The notes: generated by a model not told the origin, from the sequence alone. Counted from the first letter of the stretch, positions 32,346 to 42,084 are shown. The stretch: 64,000 nt of DNA from Pseudomonas sp. S04 (GCF_009834545.1 NZ_CP019427.1:248001-312000), one strand, 5' to 3'. Made by a program: numbers and translations.

Positions 32346-32481
32346 CTTCATTCCTGGGCGCGGTGAGGGACGGATTCTAGCGGTTGGGTTGCCGTGCGTC
32401 ATTGGTCGGTTGGGAACCGCGTTGCGCAGAGTTGGTCTAGTCTTTCGCGACCGGACCTATTAAACCCAAGGAGAGTGCACC

Positions 32482-32922
32482 ATGAGTCTTTTGAGCTTTG
32501 TGAAAGAAGCAGGCGAAAAACTGCTGGATCTGCTGACACCGGGTAACGCCAATGCGAGCGAGCAGTTGAAGGATCACATCGCGAAGGTCGGCCTGGGCAA
32601 CCCGAATGTGCAGGCCACGGTGGATGGCGACAAGGTGACTGTGACGGGCGAAGTCAGCAGTCAGGAAGAGAAAGAGAAGATCCTCCTGGCGGTGGGCAAC
32701 ATTGCCGGCGTCGGCAGTGTCGATGACCAGATCACGGTGAGCGGGCCAGTGGTGGCCGCTGCACGCTTTGTAGTAGTGAAGAAGGGTGACACCCTCAGCG
32801 CGATTTCCCTGGCGGTGTATGGTTCGGCCAACCAGTACAACAAAATCTTCGAGGCCAACAAGCCGCTGTTGTCGCACCCGGACAAAATCTACCCGGGCCA
32901 GACGTTGCGTATTCCTGAGTAA
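32482..32922 (+). CDS. lysM: BON-LysM protein (Kbp/YgaU-like)
   Basis: A 146-residue protein without a signal peptide. It has a BON domain (about 22-90; VQATVDGDKVTVTGEVSSQE) and a C-terminal LysM domain (about 97-145; VKKGDTLSAISLAVYGSANQ, KIYPGQTLRIPE). This layout matches E. coli Kbp (YgaU), a cytosolic potassium-binding protein induced by osmotic stress. GGAGAG precedes the ATG. The role in Pseudomonas is inferred from the family. Confidence 0.85.
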   Translation: MSLLSFVKEAGEKLLDLLTPGNANASEQLKDHIAKVGLGNPNVQATVDGDKVTVTGEVSSQEEKEKILLAVGNIAGVGSVDDQITVSGPVVAAARFVVVKKGDTLSAISLAVYGSANQYNKIFEANKPLLSHPDKIYPGQTLRIPE

Positions 32923-32928
32923 CCCTCA

Positions 32929-32985
32929 AGCCCGCTCCCACAGGGTTGATGCGCGCCCTGTGGGAGCGAGCCTGCTCGCGATGCA
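32929..32985. repeat. Inverted REP pair
   Basis: AAGCCCGCTCCCACAGGG and CCCTGTGGGAGCGAGCCTGC form an inverted doublet in the gap between the convergent lysM and yrfG genes. Confidence 0.75.
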
Positions 32986-32996
32986 GGCGACCAGGT

Positions 32997-33659
32997 CTAA
33001 AGCCCCGCAATAAGCTCTTGATAATCCCCCACCGCGGCAAACTCGGCAGTGTCCTTGGGCCCTTTGCGGCTATCCGGCACGCTGACGGCCAGTAGATGCG
33101 CCACACCAAAATCCCGCGCACTGCGCAGGATCGGCAAGGTGTCATCGATGAACAGGCTGCGGCTTGGGTCGAAGCCGATGTCGGCCTGCAACGCATCCCA
33201 GAACTGTCGGCTCTCCTTGGGGAAGCCATAGTCGTGGGAGCTGATCAAACGCTCGAAGTAGGGCGCCAGCTCGATCCTTTCCAGTTTCAGCGACAGCGAA
33301 TCGCGGTGGGCGTTGGTAATCAGGATGACCCGCTTGCCGGCCTGCTTGATCGCCGCCAGAAAGGTATCGGCATCCGGGCGCAGGGCGATCAGGTGAGCGG
33401 TTTCCAGCTTCAACTCGCGCACGGGCAAGCGCAGTTCACTGCTCCAGAAATCCAGGCAATACCATTGCAACTGACCGGCGTTGCGCTCGAACAACGGCTG
33501 CATTTCCAGCTCGGCCATGGCCCGGCTGATGCCGTGCAATTCGGCGTAGCGCTGGGGCAGGTGTTCCATCCAGAAATGGTTGTCGTAGTGCAGGTCCAGC
33601 AGCGTGCCGTCCATATCCAGCAGAACGGTATCGATGTCGCGCCAGGGCAGTGTGGGCAT
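32997..33659 (-). CDS. yrfG: HAD-family GMP/IMP nucleotidase
   Basis: A 220-residue haloacid dehalogenase-type phosphatase; the family member YrfG dephosphorylates GMP and IMP. Motif I is TVLLDMDGTLLDLHYDNHFW with the nucleophile Asp, motif II is VILITNAHRDSLSLK, and motif IV is SLFIDDTLPILRSARDFG. The start is ATG 33659 with GGAGAAG upstream. It is divergent from nudE, another nucleotide-cleaning enzyme, across 88 bases. Confidence 0.87.
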   Translation of the reverse strand: MPTLPWRDIDTVLLDMDGTLLDLHYDNHFWMEHLPQRYAELHGISRAMAELEMQPLFERNAGQLQWYCLDFWSSELRLPVRELKLETAHLIALRPDADTFLAAIKQAGKRVILITNAHRDSLSLKLERIELAPYFERLISSHDYGFPKESRQFWDALQADIGFDPSRSLFIDDTLPILRSARDFGVAHLLAVSVPDSRKGPKDTAEFAAVGDYQELIAGL

Positions 33660-33747
33660 TGCAGGCTTCTCCAGCGGGAAACAGATATCCGGCATAAACA
33701 ATCAGGAAAGGCCGGGTATAGTAACCCGTTCACGCCAAGGAGCCGCT

Positions 33748-34314
33748 ATGCGCCAAAAACCCGAAGTCCTAGCCCGCGAGATCGTCGCCACCAGCCGCCT
33801 GTTTTGCGTGGAAGAGGTGCAACTGCGTTTCTCCAATGGCGTGGAGCGCACCTATGAGCGATTGGTCGGCAAGGGCGCCGGGTATGGCGCAGTGATGATT
33901 GTGGCGATGCTCGATGCCGACCATGCAGTACTGGTCGAAGAGTATTGCGGTGGTACCGATGCCTATGAGATGTCGTTGCCCAAGGGCCTGATCGAGCCGG
34001 GCGAGGATGTGCTGGCCGCTGCCGAGCGCGAGCTCAAGGAGGAGGCCGGTTTTGGCGCGCGGCAACTGGAGCACCTGACCGAGCTGTCGCTGTCGCCGGG
34101 TTACATGAGCCAGAAAATCCAGGTGGTGCTGGCCACCGAGCTCTATGAAGAGCGCCTGGAAGGGGACGAGCCGGAGCCGATGCGGGTTGATCGGGTCAAT
34201 CTGCGCGAGCTGGCAGCGCTGGCGCAAAACCCGCAGTTCACCGAAGGCCGGGCCTTGGCGGCGCTGTACCTGGCCCGCGACCTGCTGACCCAGCGCGGAG
34301 CGTTCCAGCCATGA
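33748..34314 (+). CDS. nudE: NudE, ADP compounds hydrolase (Nudix)
   Basis: Hydrolyses Ap3A, ADP-ribose, NADH and related compounds in the cytosol. The protein is 188 residues; the Nudix box runs from about 80 to 102 (GLIEPGEDVLAAAERELKEE then AGF). The start is ATG 33748 after AAGGAG. Its stop overlaps the cysQ start by four bases, so the two are translationally coupled. Confidence 0.92.
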   Translation: MRQKPEVLAREIVATSRLFCVEEVQLRFSNGVERTYERLVGKGAGYGAVMIVAMLDADHAVLVEEYCGGTDAYEMSLPKGLIEPGEDVLAAAERELKEEAGFGARQLEHLTELSLSPGYMSQKIQVVLATELYEERLEGDEPEPMRVDRVNLRELAALAQNPQFTEGRALAALYLARDLLTQRGAFQP

Positions 34315-35147
34315 GGGATTTACCCCAGGCACACCCGTTGCTGGCGTCGGTGGTCGAGCTGGCGCTGCAGGCTGGCGAGGCGATCCTGCCGTTCTGGCGC
34401 ACCGGTACCGAGGTGATGACCAAGACCGACGATTCGCCGGTCACCGCCGCCGACCTGGCGGCGCACCATGTGATTCTCGCGGGCCTGACGGCGCTTGATC
34501 CGAGCATCCCGGTGCTCTCGGAAGAAGACGCCAATATCCCGCAAGCCGTGCGTGCTGGCTGGCAGCGCTGGTGGCTGGTGGACCCGCTGGACGGCACCAA
34601 GGAGTTCATCGCCGGCAGTGAAGAATTCACCGTCAACATCGCGCTGATCGAGCAGGGGAGCGTGGTGTTTGGGGTGGTGTCGATGCCGACCAATGGCCGC
34701 TGCTATTTCGGCGGTGCGGGGCTCGGCGCCTGGCGCGCCGACAAAGACAGCGCCGCGCTACCGATCCAGGTCCGCCAGGCGCCGGGGGCAGGCGAAGCCT
34801 TTACCGTGGTTGCCAGCCGCCGCCATTCCAGTCCGGAACAAGAGCGTTTGCTGGCGGGCTTGAGTGCCAGCCTGGGTGAGTTGCAGTTGGCGAATATCGG
34901 CAGCTCGCTGAAGTTCTGCCTGCTGGCCGAAGGCGCGGCGGATTGTTACCCGCGATTGGCGCCAACGTCCCAGTGGGATACCGCGGCAGCGCAAGGCGTG
35001 CTCGAAGGCGCGGGCGGCGAAGTGCTGGAACTGAGCGGTGTGCCCTTCACCTACCCAGCCCGGGAATCCTTACTCAACAGCTTCTTCCTGGCCTTGCCGG
35101 CCAAGGCCTCGTGGCGGCAAAAGCTGCTGGAACTGGCTCGGGCCTGA
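34311..35147 (+). CDS. cysQ: 3'(2'),5'-bisphosphate nucleotidase CysQ
   Basis: Removes the 3'-phosphate of PAP (and PAPS), relieving inhibition in sulfate assimilation. It is an inositol monophosphatase-fold protein of 278 residues. Metal-binding motifs are SEEDANIP (Glu71), VDPLDGTKEFIAG (Asp91 and Asp94) and QWDTAAAQGVLEGAGG. It is coupled to nudE by a four-base overlap. Confidence 0.93.
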   Translation: MRDLPQAHPLLASVVELALQAGEAILPFWRTGTEVMTKTDDSPVTAADLAAHHVILAGLTALDPSIPVLSEEDANIPQAVRAGWQRWWLVDPLDGTKEFIAGSEEFTVNIALIEQGSVVFGVVSMPTNGRCYFGGAGLGAWRADKDSAALPIQVRQAPGAGEAFTVVASRRHSSPEQERLLAGLSASLGELQLANIGSSLKFCLLAEGAADCYPRLAPTSQWDTAAAQGVLEGAGGEVLELSGVPFTYPARESLLNSFFLALPAKASWRQKLLELARA

Positions 35148-35170
35148 ACCAGCGCCACTGCTCATGTTCT

Positions 35171-35626
35171 TCAGCGATGCAACACATATTGCCCGCTGAA
35201 GGTCACCGCATCGTCATTGCTGTCGGCGTTGACGATGCGCGTTTGCAGGGTCAGGCGAGCCCGGCCATAACGCTGGTACATGGCCAGGAACTTGTTCCAC
35301 ACCGCCGCACTCGGTGCCGCGCAAATGGCAATCCCGTCGGTGGTCACCGGCAGCGGATAGCTGATGTGCCCTTCCTGGATCACGATGTGCCCGTCCTCGA
35401 TGCCGGCTTCGCGCAGGCGCAGGTGCAACCAGCCCCAGCCGGCCAGCACGGCGGCGCAGTACAGGCTGCCACCGAACATGGTGCTCTTGTGGTTGACGTT
35501 GGCTGCCAGCGGTAGCTGCAGGCGCAACTGCCCGGACTGCCAGTCGAGCACCTTGAGGCCCATGTCCCGCGTCAGGGGGATGTCGTGGTGCAGGATCGAT
35601 TCCAGGTAACGACTGTCGTGGTTCAT
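35171..35626 (-). CDS. YiiD-type hotdog thioesterase
   Basis: A 151-residue protein resembling the C-terminal domain of YiiD, a putative thioesterase. The central region NHKSTMFGGSLYCAAVLAGW holds the hotdog helix, with HGG replaced by FGG. The substrate is unknown. It is convergent with cysQ and lies 49 bases upstream of the sigma-54 regulator gene on the same strand, but ends transcripts in the other direction. Confidence 0.75.
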   Translation of the reverse strand: MNHDSRYLESILHHDIPLTRDMGLKVLDWQSGQLRLQLPLAANVNHKSTMFGGSLYCAAVLAGWGWLHLRLREAGIEDGHIVIQEGHISYPLPVTTDGIAICAAPSAAVWNKFLAMYQRYGRARLTLQTRIVNADSNDDAVTFSGQYVLHR

Positions 35627-35675
35627 GCGTGGGCCTCATGGTGGGTTGCCGGGATGACAGCTGGCGGGCTGTGGC

Positions 35676-37079
35676 TCAATCGAGCTCCTCGCCGCTGTTG
35701 TGGGCGCCGGCGGCGTCGGCGAAGTTCAGGCCGTGTTTGCGCAGTTTGTCATGCAGGGTCTTGCGCGGCACCCCCAGGGCTTCGGCGACGCTGCGCAGGG
35801 AGCTGTGGGAGCGTGCCAGTTCGGCGGCGATCAGGTTCTTCTCGAAACTTTCCACCTGCTCGCTGAGGTTGCCGCTGGGTTCGGCAGTCAGCGACACGGG
35901 ACTGCCATCGTCGGCAGTGGAGTCGAGCGCCAGTTCCAGGCCGAGGGCAAAACGTTCGGCGGCATTCTGCAGCTCGCGCACATTGCCCGGCCAGCGATGG
36001 CGCAGCAGCAACGCACGTTGCCCCGGGAGCAATTCGTGGGGCGCCAGGCCATGGCGTTCGCTGGCTTCATCGGCAAAGTGCTGGAACATCATCAGAGCAT
36101 CTTCGCCGCGTTCGCGCAGGGGTGGAATGCGCAGGGGTGCGACGTTCAGGCGGTAGTACAGGTCGGCGCGAAAGCGCCCCTGGTCGGCCGATTGGCGCAG
36201 GTCTTCCTTGGTCGCGGCAATGATGCGGATGTCCAGCGGGATCAACTGATTGCCCCCCAGCCGCTCTACTACCCGCTCTTGCAGCAGACGCAGGAGCTTG
36301 ACCTGCACGTCCAGGCTCATGCTCTCGATTTCATCGAGGAACAGCGTGCCGCCGTTGGCGAATTCGAACTTGCCGATGCGTCGTTTCTGCGCCCCGGTGA
36401 ACGCCCCCGGTTCGTGGCCAAACAGTTCGCTTTCGACCACCGACTCGGCCAATGCACCGGCGTTGATCGCGACGAAGGGGCCGTTGCGGCGGTTCGACAA
36501 GTCGTGCAGGGCGCGGGCCACCACTTCCTTGCCGGCGCCGGTCTCGCCGAGGATCAGCACATCGGCCTTGGTCGGGGCCAGCGCGCCGATCTGCTCGCGC
36601 AGGCGCAGCATCGACGGCGAGTGACCGATCAACCGCGTGCTCAGTTCATTCCGATCGCTCAGGGCCAGGCGCAGGCTGCGGTTTTCCAAGACCAGGCGGC
36701 GCAGGGCCAGGGCCCGGCGCACGCTGTCGAGCAGGGCATCGCTGGCGAAGGGTTTTTCGAGGAAGTCATAGGCACCGGCGCGCATCGCCTGCACCGCCAA
36801 AGGCACGTCGCCGTGACCGGTAATCAGCAAGACCGGCAGCTCCGGGTCCTGGGCGTGCAGTTCGGCCAACAGCTCCAGGCCGTCCATGCCGGGCATGCGT
36901 ATGTCGCTGACCACCACGCCGGGCCAGTCGCGCTCCAGGCGCGCGGCCAGGCCCTGGGCTTGCGCCAGCGGCAGAATCTTCAGCCCGGCCAGGTCCAGCG
37001 TTTGGCTCAGGGCCTGGCGCAGGTGCGGATCGTCGTCGATCAGCACCACTTCAATCCGATTGTCGATCAGGTTGCTCAT
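35676..37079 (-). CDS. dctD: Sigma-54-dependent response regulator (DctD type)
   Basis: A 467-residue enhancer-binding protein. The receiver domain has Asp59 in VVVSDIRMPGMDG. The AAA+ domain (~150-380) has Walker A GETGAGKE, the sigma-54-contacting GAFTGA loop in HEPGAFTGAQKR, and NGGTLFLDEIESMSLDVQVK. A Fis-like helix-turn-helix is at the C-terminus (LRSVAEALGVPRKTLHDKLR). It is coupled to the kinase gene by a four-base overlap. DctD regulates C4-dicarboxylate transport, but no dctA or dctPQM is in the window, so the target is inferred. Confidence 0.82.
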   Translation of the reverse strand: MSNLIDNRIEVVLIDDDPHLRQALSQTLDLAGLKILPLAQAQGLAARLERDWPGVVVSDIRMPGMDGLELLAELHAQDPELPVLLITGHGDVPLAVQAMRAGAYDFLEKPFASDALLDSVRRALALRRLVLENRSLRLALSDRNELSTRLIGHSPSMLRLREQIGALAPTKADVLILGETGAGKEVVARALHDLSNRRNGPFVAINAGALAESVVESELFGHEPGAFTGAQKRRIGKFEFANGGTLFLDEIESMSLDVQVKLLRLLQERVVERLGGNQLIPLDIRIIAATKEDLRQSADQGRFRADLYYRLNVAPLRIPPLRERGEDALMMFQHFADEASERHGLAPHELLPGQRALLLRHRWPGNVRELQNAAERFALGLELALDSTADDGSPVSLTAEPSGNLSEQVESFEKNLIAAELARSHSSLRSVAEALGVPRKTLHDKLRKHGLNFADAAGAHNSGEELD

Positions 37080-38890
37080 TCACTGCGGTCCTCGGACGGT
37101 TGCAGGCTTACACCGGGTGCGCCAGCGCGCAGCCGCAGGGTGATCAGGGCGCCGCCTTCCTTGTGGTTGGCGAACGACAGTTCACCGCCGAAGGCGCGCA
37201 TCAGGGTTTCGCAGATGGCCAGCCCCAGGCCAAGCCCCTGGGTGCGGGTCTTGGTGGTGTAGAACGGCTCGCTGGCGCGGCCCAGGGCTTCCATGCAGAA
37301 CCCCGGGCCATTATCGCGAATGTACAGATTGACGCCCTCGGCGGTGGTTTCGGCACTCAACCAGAGTTTGCGCGGTGGACCTTTTTCGGTGAGGGCATCG
37401 AGCGCGTTGGCCAGCAGGTTGCCCAGCACTTGGCGCAGGCGGGTTTCGCCGGCCTCGACCCACAACGCGGCGGCCGGCAGGTCGCGGATCAGCTCCACTT
37501 CCATGCTGCGGCGACGCTTGGCCAGCAACGCCAGGGCATCGTCCAGCGCCGGTTGCAGGGCGACGCTTTCCGGGGCATGGCGGTCGCGTCGGGCGAAGGC
37601 GCGCAGGTGGGCGATGATCGAGGCCATGCGCCCGGTCAGTTCGCTGATCAGCTTGAGGTTGCCGCGGGCATCGTCGGTGCGTTGATGATCGAGCAGTACC
37701 TCGGCGTTCTCGGCGTAGCTGCGGATCGCCGCCAGCGGTTGATTGAGTTCGTGGCTGATGCTCGCCGACATGGTGCCCAGCGCCGAGAGTTTGCCGGCCT
37801 GCACCAGGTCGTCCTGGGCGCGGACCAATTCCTGTTGCGCCTGCTCACGCTCCAGCACTTCTTCCCGAAGCCGGCGGTTGAGGCCTTCCAGGTCACTGGT
37901 GCGCTCGGCCACCCGGACTTCCAGTTCACGCCGGGTCTTGGCTTCGAAGTCGATGCGCTGCAGATAGTGGCGCCGGCGCTGCATCATCAGCCCCAGCAGC
38001 AACATCAGCACCAGCAGCGTCGCGCCGCCGATGGCCAGCACCGTGCGCACGGGGCGGTCGATCAGGGTCCTGGGCGCAAGAATGCTGACGCGCCAGCCGG
38101 TTTCATCGATCTGCTGGGTCTGGGTCAACCAGGCGTTCTGGTCGATCTGCAACGGTCGTGGATCGAGGGTCGGGTAGGGCTGCACGGCAGCGATGGCGGT
38201 GCGCTCGTCATCCGTCAGCGGCCGGCTTGCACGGAAGCGCCAGTCCGCCCGCGAGGTGAGGATGACCACGCCATTGTGATCGGTTACCAGCAGTTGCTCC
38301 GGAGTGTTGCCCCACAGGCTTTCGGTGTGGTCGAGGTCGACCTTGATCACCAGCACGCCGAGTATTTCCTCGCCGTCGCGCACTGCAGCTGCGAAGTAAT
38401 AACCGCGCTTGGTGGAGGTGGTGCCCAGGCCGAAAAAGCGTCCGAGGCGACCCTGCATGGCTTCGCTGAAGTAGGGGCGGAAGGCGAAGTTGCGGCCGAT
38501 GAAGCTGTCCTGTTTGTCCCAGTTCGACGCGGCCAGCGTGTTGCCGCGCACGTCCATCAGGTACATGACCTCGGCCCCGGTCTGGGCGCTGATGTTTTTC
38601 AGGAAACGGTTGGCGTTGCCCTGGGTCACGCCATCGTCCGGCGCCCCGAGGACGGCGCGCAAGGCGGGCAGATCGCCGAGGATCTGCGGCAACACCTCAT
38701 AGCGGTGCAGGGTGCCCAGCAGGTTGGCGACGTACAGGTCCAGGGTCTGGCGGTTCTGTCCGGCCAGTTCGCTGCGGTAATAACGCTCGGCCAGGTGCTC
38801 CAGCGGCCACAGCAAGGGGGCCAGGCACAGGGCAAGCAAGGCCAGGCTGCGCCAACGGGGTCTGCGGGGGAGGGCTGGAGTCATGGGCAT
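37076..38890 (-). CDS. dctB: DctB-type sensor histidine kinase
   Basis: An inner-membrane kinase of 604 residues. It has an N-terminal membrane helix (~13-30), a long periplasmic double-PAS (dCache-like) sensor with AEVMYLMDVRGNTLAAS and GRNFAFRPYFSEAMQG, a second membrane helix (~285-305), a coiled coil (VRVAERTSDLEGLNRRL-like heptads), the H-box MSASISHELNQPLAAIRSYA, and an ATPase domain with NLLANALDAL and GLGLGLAICETLM. The sensor resembles DctB, which binds succinate and malate. It shares a transcript with the dctD-type gene. Confidence 0.82.
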   Translation of the reverse strand: MPMTPALPRRPRWRSLALLALCLAPLLWPLEHLAERYYRSELAGQNRQTLDLYVANLLGTLHRYEVLPQILGDLPALRAVLGAPDDGVTQGNANRFLKNISAQTGAEVMYLMDVRGNTLAASNWDKQDSFIGRNFAFRPYFSEAMQGRLGRFFGLGTTSTKRGYYFAAAVRDGEEILGVLVIKVDLDHTESLWGNTPEQLLVTDHNGVVILTSRADWRFRASRPLTDDERTAIAAVQPYPTLDPRPLQIDQNAWLTQTQQIDETGWRVSILAPRTLIDRPVRTVLAIGGATLLVLMLLLGLMMQRRRHYLQRIDFEAKTRRELEVRVAERTSDLEGLNRRLREEVLEREQAQQELVRAQDDLVQAGKLSALGTMSASISHELNQPLAAIRSYAENAEVLLDHQRTDDARGNLKLISELTGRMASIIAHLRAFARRDRHAPESVALQPALDDALALLAKRRRSMEVELIRDLPAAALWVEAGETRLRQVLGNLLANALDALTEKGPPRKLWLSAETTAEGVNLYIRDNGPGFCMEALGRASEPFYTTKTRTQGLGLGLAICETLMRAFGGELSFANHKEGGALITLRLRAGAPGVSLQPSEDRSE

Positions 38891-39056
38891 CGGGCATCGC
38901 CTGGGGGGACCGCTGCATTATGCCTAGGCTTGCGCGGCGAGACACTCGCGCAACGCGTTCCATCACGCTGACCGATCACTGACCGCTGCCGGGGGTTGCG
39001 TATCGCCCTGAGCAGTGGCGATATAGACGCCTTACAAAAATTCCAGGGGTCGTTGT

Positions 39057-41969
39057 ATGTTGCTCGCCACGTTGATTCACCGCGCCAGTCTGGCCAGTCC
39101 GCAAGTCAGCGCAGAACAAGCACTGGAGTTGCTGCGTGAGCACTACGGGTTGAGCGGGACGCTGCAGTCACTGGGCAGCCAGCAGGACCTCAACTATCGG
39201 CTCGACAGCGATCAGGGGCGCTTCGTCCTGAAAATCTGCCGGGGCGACTATGCTGCGCTGGAGCTTGAGGCTCAGCACGCTGCGCTCAAACACCTGGCGA
39301 CACGCCCGGGGCTGCATGTGCCGCGGGTCATCGCAGCGAAGAGCGGCGCCGACCTGCTGACCCTGGAGCTGGCCGGCCAGTCCCTGCACGTGCGCTTGCT
39401 CGACTACATCGACGGGCAATCCCTGACTCACCTCGATCACCTGGGCCATGAAGTGGTGGCCGGGTTCGGGCGGCTTTGCGGCGAAATGGACCTGGCCCTG
39501 GCCGGGTTCACCCATCCGGGACTGGAGCGCACATTGCAGTGGGATGCCCGCCACGCCAGTGCACTGACCGAACACCTGCTGCCGGTAATCGGCGACCCAC
39601 AGCAGCGCGAGCTGATCAGCGCCGCCGCCTTGCACGCCGAGCAGCGCTTGCGGCCCCTGCAGGCAAAGCTGCCGGTGCAGGCGATCCACATGGACATCAC
39701 CGACGACAACGTGGTCTGGACGCGAGATGCGCAACGGCATTGGCAGTTGCAGGGGGTGATCGACTTCGGCGATCTGATCCGCACCTGGCGCATCACCGAT
39801 CTGTCGGTGACCTGCGCGGCGCTGCTGCACCATGCCGATGGCGATCCCATGGTGATCCTGCCGGCGGTGCGCGCCTACCACGCGGTCAATCCGCTGCAGC
39901 GTGAAGAGTTGCAGGCACTCTGGCCACTGATTGTGGCGCGGGCGGCGGTGCTGGTGCTCAGCGGCGAACAGCAGGTGAGCATCGATCCGCAGAACCAGTA
40001 CAGCCGCGACAACTTGAGCCACGAGTGGGAGATCTTCCGCGTCGCCACGTCGGTGCCTTTCGAGCTGATGGAAGCGGCGATCCTGGTGACTGCCGGCGAG
40101 TCGCTGCCGGTGATCGCCAGCCAGGGCTTTGCGCCCTTGCTGCCGAGCCTGGTGGGGCGCGAGTTCGCCTTGCTCGACCTGGGTGTGCTGAGTGCACACT
40201 TCGAAGCCGGTAACTGGGAACAGGAGGGCATCGATCAGCGTCTACTGGCGCAAGCGGCGCAGGCCCACGGCCTGGCGGCCAGTCGCTACGGACAGTACCG
40301 CCTGTCCCGGACCCGTCCGGACAGTGCGGTGGAACCGGACACTTACCCGCTGCACGTCGATTTGCAGGTGCCGATGGGCACTGCGATCGAGGCGCCGTTT
40401 GCGGGTGTCATCCACTTGAGCGCCGATGGCCGCCTGCAGCTCGACAGTGCCCAACTGAGCGTGCGCCTGTGGGGTGTCACCCCGTCGCTGCACAGTGGTG
40501 CCGCAGTGCTCAAGGGCCAGGTGCTGGGGGAGGCCGGCGGCGCGTTGCGGGTGCAATTGTGTCGTGGCGCCGAACTCGATCCGCCGCTGTTCTGCACGCC
40601 GTCCCGGGCTCCGGCCTGGCAAGCATTGTGCCCGTCTCCGGCGGCGTTGCTGGGGTTGGCCTGCGATGCCGAGGTCGAGCTCGATCCGCACACGTTGCTG
40701 GCCCGTCGGGATGCCAGCTTTGCTCGTTCGCAAAAGCACTATTACGTCGATCCGCCGCGGATCGAACGGGGCTGGCGCAACCACCTGATCGACATGCAGG
40801 GCCGCTCCTACCTGGACATGCTCAACAACGTCGCGGTGCTGGGCCACGGTCACCCGCGCATGGCCGCCGAGGCCAGCCGGCAGTGGTCGCTGCTCAACAC
40901 CAACTCGCGCTTTCACTATGCCGCCATCGCCGAGTTCTCCGAACGCTTGCTGGCGCTGGCGCCGGACTCGATGGACCGAGTGTTCCTGGTCAACAGCGGC
41001 AGCGAGGCCAACGACCTGGCGATTCGCCTGGCGTGGGCCTACAGCGGCGCTCGCGACATGCTCAGTGTGCTGGAGGCGTATCACGGCTGGACGGTGGGGG
41101 CGGACGCGGTGTCGACCTCAATCGCCGACAACCCGCAAGCACTGAGCAGTCGCCCGGACTGGGTGCACCCGGTCACCGCGCCAAACACCTACCGGGGTGA
41201 GTTCCGCGGGCCCGACAGTGCGCCGGATTACGTGCGCAGCGTCGAGCACCACCTGGCTCGACTGGACGAGCAGAAGCGCCCGTTGGCGGGTTTCATCTGC
41301 GAGCCGGTGTATGGCAATGCCGGTGGTATCTCGTTGCCCGCGGGATACCTGCAGCAAGTCTATGGGCTGGTCCGCGCGCGGGGCGGGGTGTGCATCGCCG
41401 ACGAGGTACAGGTCGGTTATGGGCGCATGGGCAAGTTTTTCTGGGGCTTTGAAGAGCAGGGCGTGGTCCCGGACATCATCACCATGGCCAAGGGCATGGG
41501 CAATGGCCAGCCCTTGGGGGCGGTGATTACCCGTCGGGAAATTGCCCAAGCGCTGGAAGCCGAAGGCTACTTCTTCTCTTCGGCCGGTGGCAGCCCGGTG
41601 AGTTGCCGCATCGGCATGGCGGTGCTGGATGTGATGGAAGAAGAAAAGCTGTGGGAAAACGCCCAGGTCGTCGGCGGCTATTTCAAGGAACGCCTGGAGG
41701 CCTTGGTCGAGCGTTATCCGTTGGTCGGTGCGGTGCATGGCTCCGGTTTTTACCTGGGGGTGGAACTGGTCCGCAACCGCGAGACGCTCGAGCCGGCCAC
41801 CGCAGAAACTGCCCTGCTGTGCGACCGCCTGCGCGAGCTGGGGATCTTCATGCAGCCGACCGGAGACTTCCTCAACGTCCTCAAGATCAAGCCGCCGATG
41901 GTCACGTCGCGCCAGAGTGTCGATTTTTTTGTCGACATGCTGGCGAAGGTGCTGGGCGAAGGCTTGTAA
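39057..41969 (+). CDS. Trifunctional fusion: APH-type kinase, middle domain, class III aminotransferase
   Basis: A 970-residue cytosolic protein. Residues ~30-300 are an aminoglycoside/choline-kinase-like domain with the catalytic loop AIHMDITDDNVVW (His211, Asp213, Asn218) and metal site VIDFGD (Asp236). A beta-rich middle region at ~415-510 (HVDLQVPMGTAIEAPFAGVI) resembles a lysostaphin/M23-like fold without an obvious catalytic HxH. Residues ~545-970 are a PLP aminotransferase with Lys812 in TMAKGMGNGQPLG. The closest family logic is hydroxylysine or ethanolamine kinase plus phospho-lyase, which phosphorylates an amino alcohol and then eliminates phosphate. It lies before aguB-aguA, suggesting amine catabolism. 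AGGGG precedes the ATG. Confidence 0.8.
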   Translation: MLLATLIHRASLASPQVSAEQALELLREHYGLSGTLQSLGSQQDLNYRLDSDQGRFVLKICRGDYAALELEAQHAALKHLATRPGLHVPRVIAAKSGADLLTLELAGQSLHVRLLDYIDGQSLTHLDHLGHEVVAGFGRLCGEMDLALAGFTHPGLERTLQWDARHASALTEHLLPVIGDPQQRELISAAALHAEQRLRPLQAKLPVQAIHMDITDDNVVWTRDAQRHWQLQGVIDFGDLIRTWRITDLSVTCAALLHHADGDPMVILPAVRAYHAVNPLQREELQALWPLIVARAAVLVLSGEQQVSIDPQNQYSRDNLSHEWEIFRVATSVPFELMEAAILVTAGESLPVIASQGFAPLLPSLVGREFALLDLGVLSAHFEAGNWEQEGIDQRLLAQAAQAHGLAASRYGQYRLSRTRPDSAVEPDTYPLHVDLQVPMGTAIEAPFAGVIHLSADGRLQLDSAQLSVRLWGVTPSLHSGAAVLKGQVLGEAGGALRVQLCRGAELDPPLFCTPSRAPAWQALCPSPAALLGLACDAEVELDPHTLLARRDASFARSQKHYYVDPPRIERGWRNHLIDMQGRSYLDMLNNVAVLGHGHPRMAAEASRQWSLLNTNSRFHYAAIAEFSERLLALAPDSMDRVFLVNSGSEANDLAIRLAWAYSGARDMLSVLEAYHGWTVGADAVSTSIADNPQALSSRPDWVHPVTAPNTYRGEFRGPDSAPDYVRSVEHHLARLDEQKRPLAGFICEPVYGNAGGISLPAGYLQQVYGLVRARGGVCIADEVQVGYGRMGKFFWGFEEQGVVPDIITMAKGMGNGQPLGAVITRREIAQALEAEGYFFSSAGGSPVSCRIGMAVLDVMEEEKLWENAQVVGGYFKERLEALVERYPLVGAVHGSGFYLGVELVRNRETLEPATAETALLCDRLRELGIFMQPTGDFLNVLKIKPPMVTSRQSVDFFVDMLAKVLGEGL

Positions 41970-41998
41970 ACCCGCGCTGGCAAGCGGAGCGCCGCCCG

Positions 41999-42060
41999 GC
42001 CCGCTCCCACAGGTTGGGTGGGTGTCTGCAAAACTGTGGGAGCGGGCTTGCCCGCGATGA
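41999..42060. repeat. Inverted REP pair
   Basis: GCCCGCTCCCACAG and CTGTGGGAGCGGGC, about 20 bases apart, form an inverted doublet of the GAGCGGGC type, between the fusion gene and the aguBA control region. Confidence 0.8.
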
Positions 42061-42084
42061 GGCCAGTAAATCCTCCATAAATAT

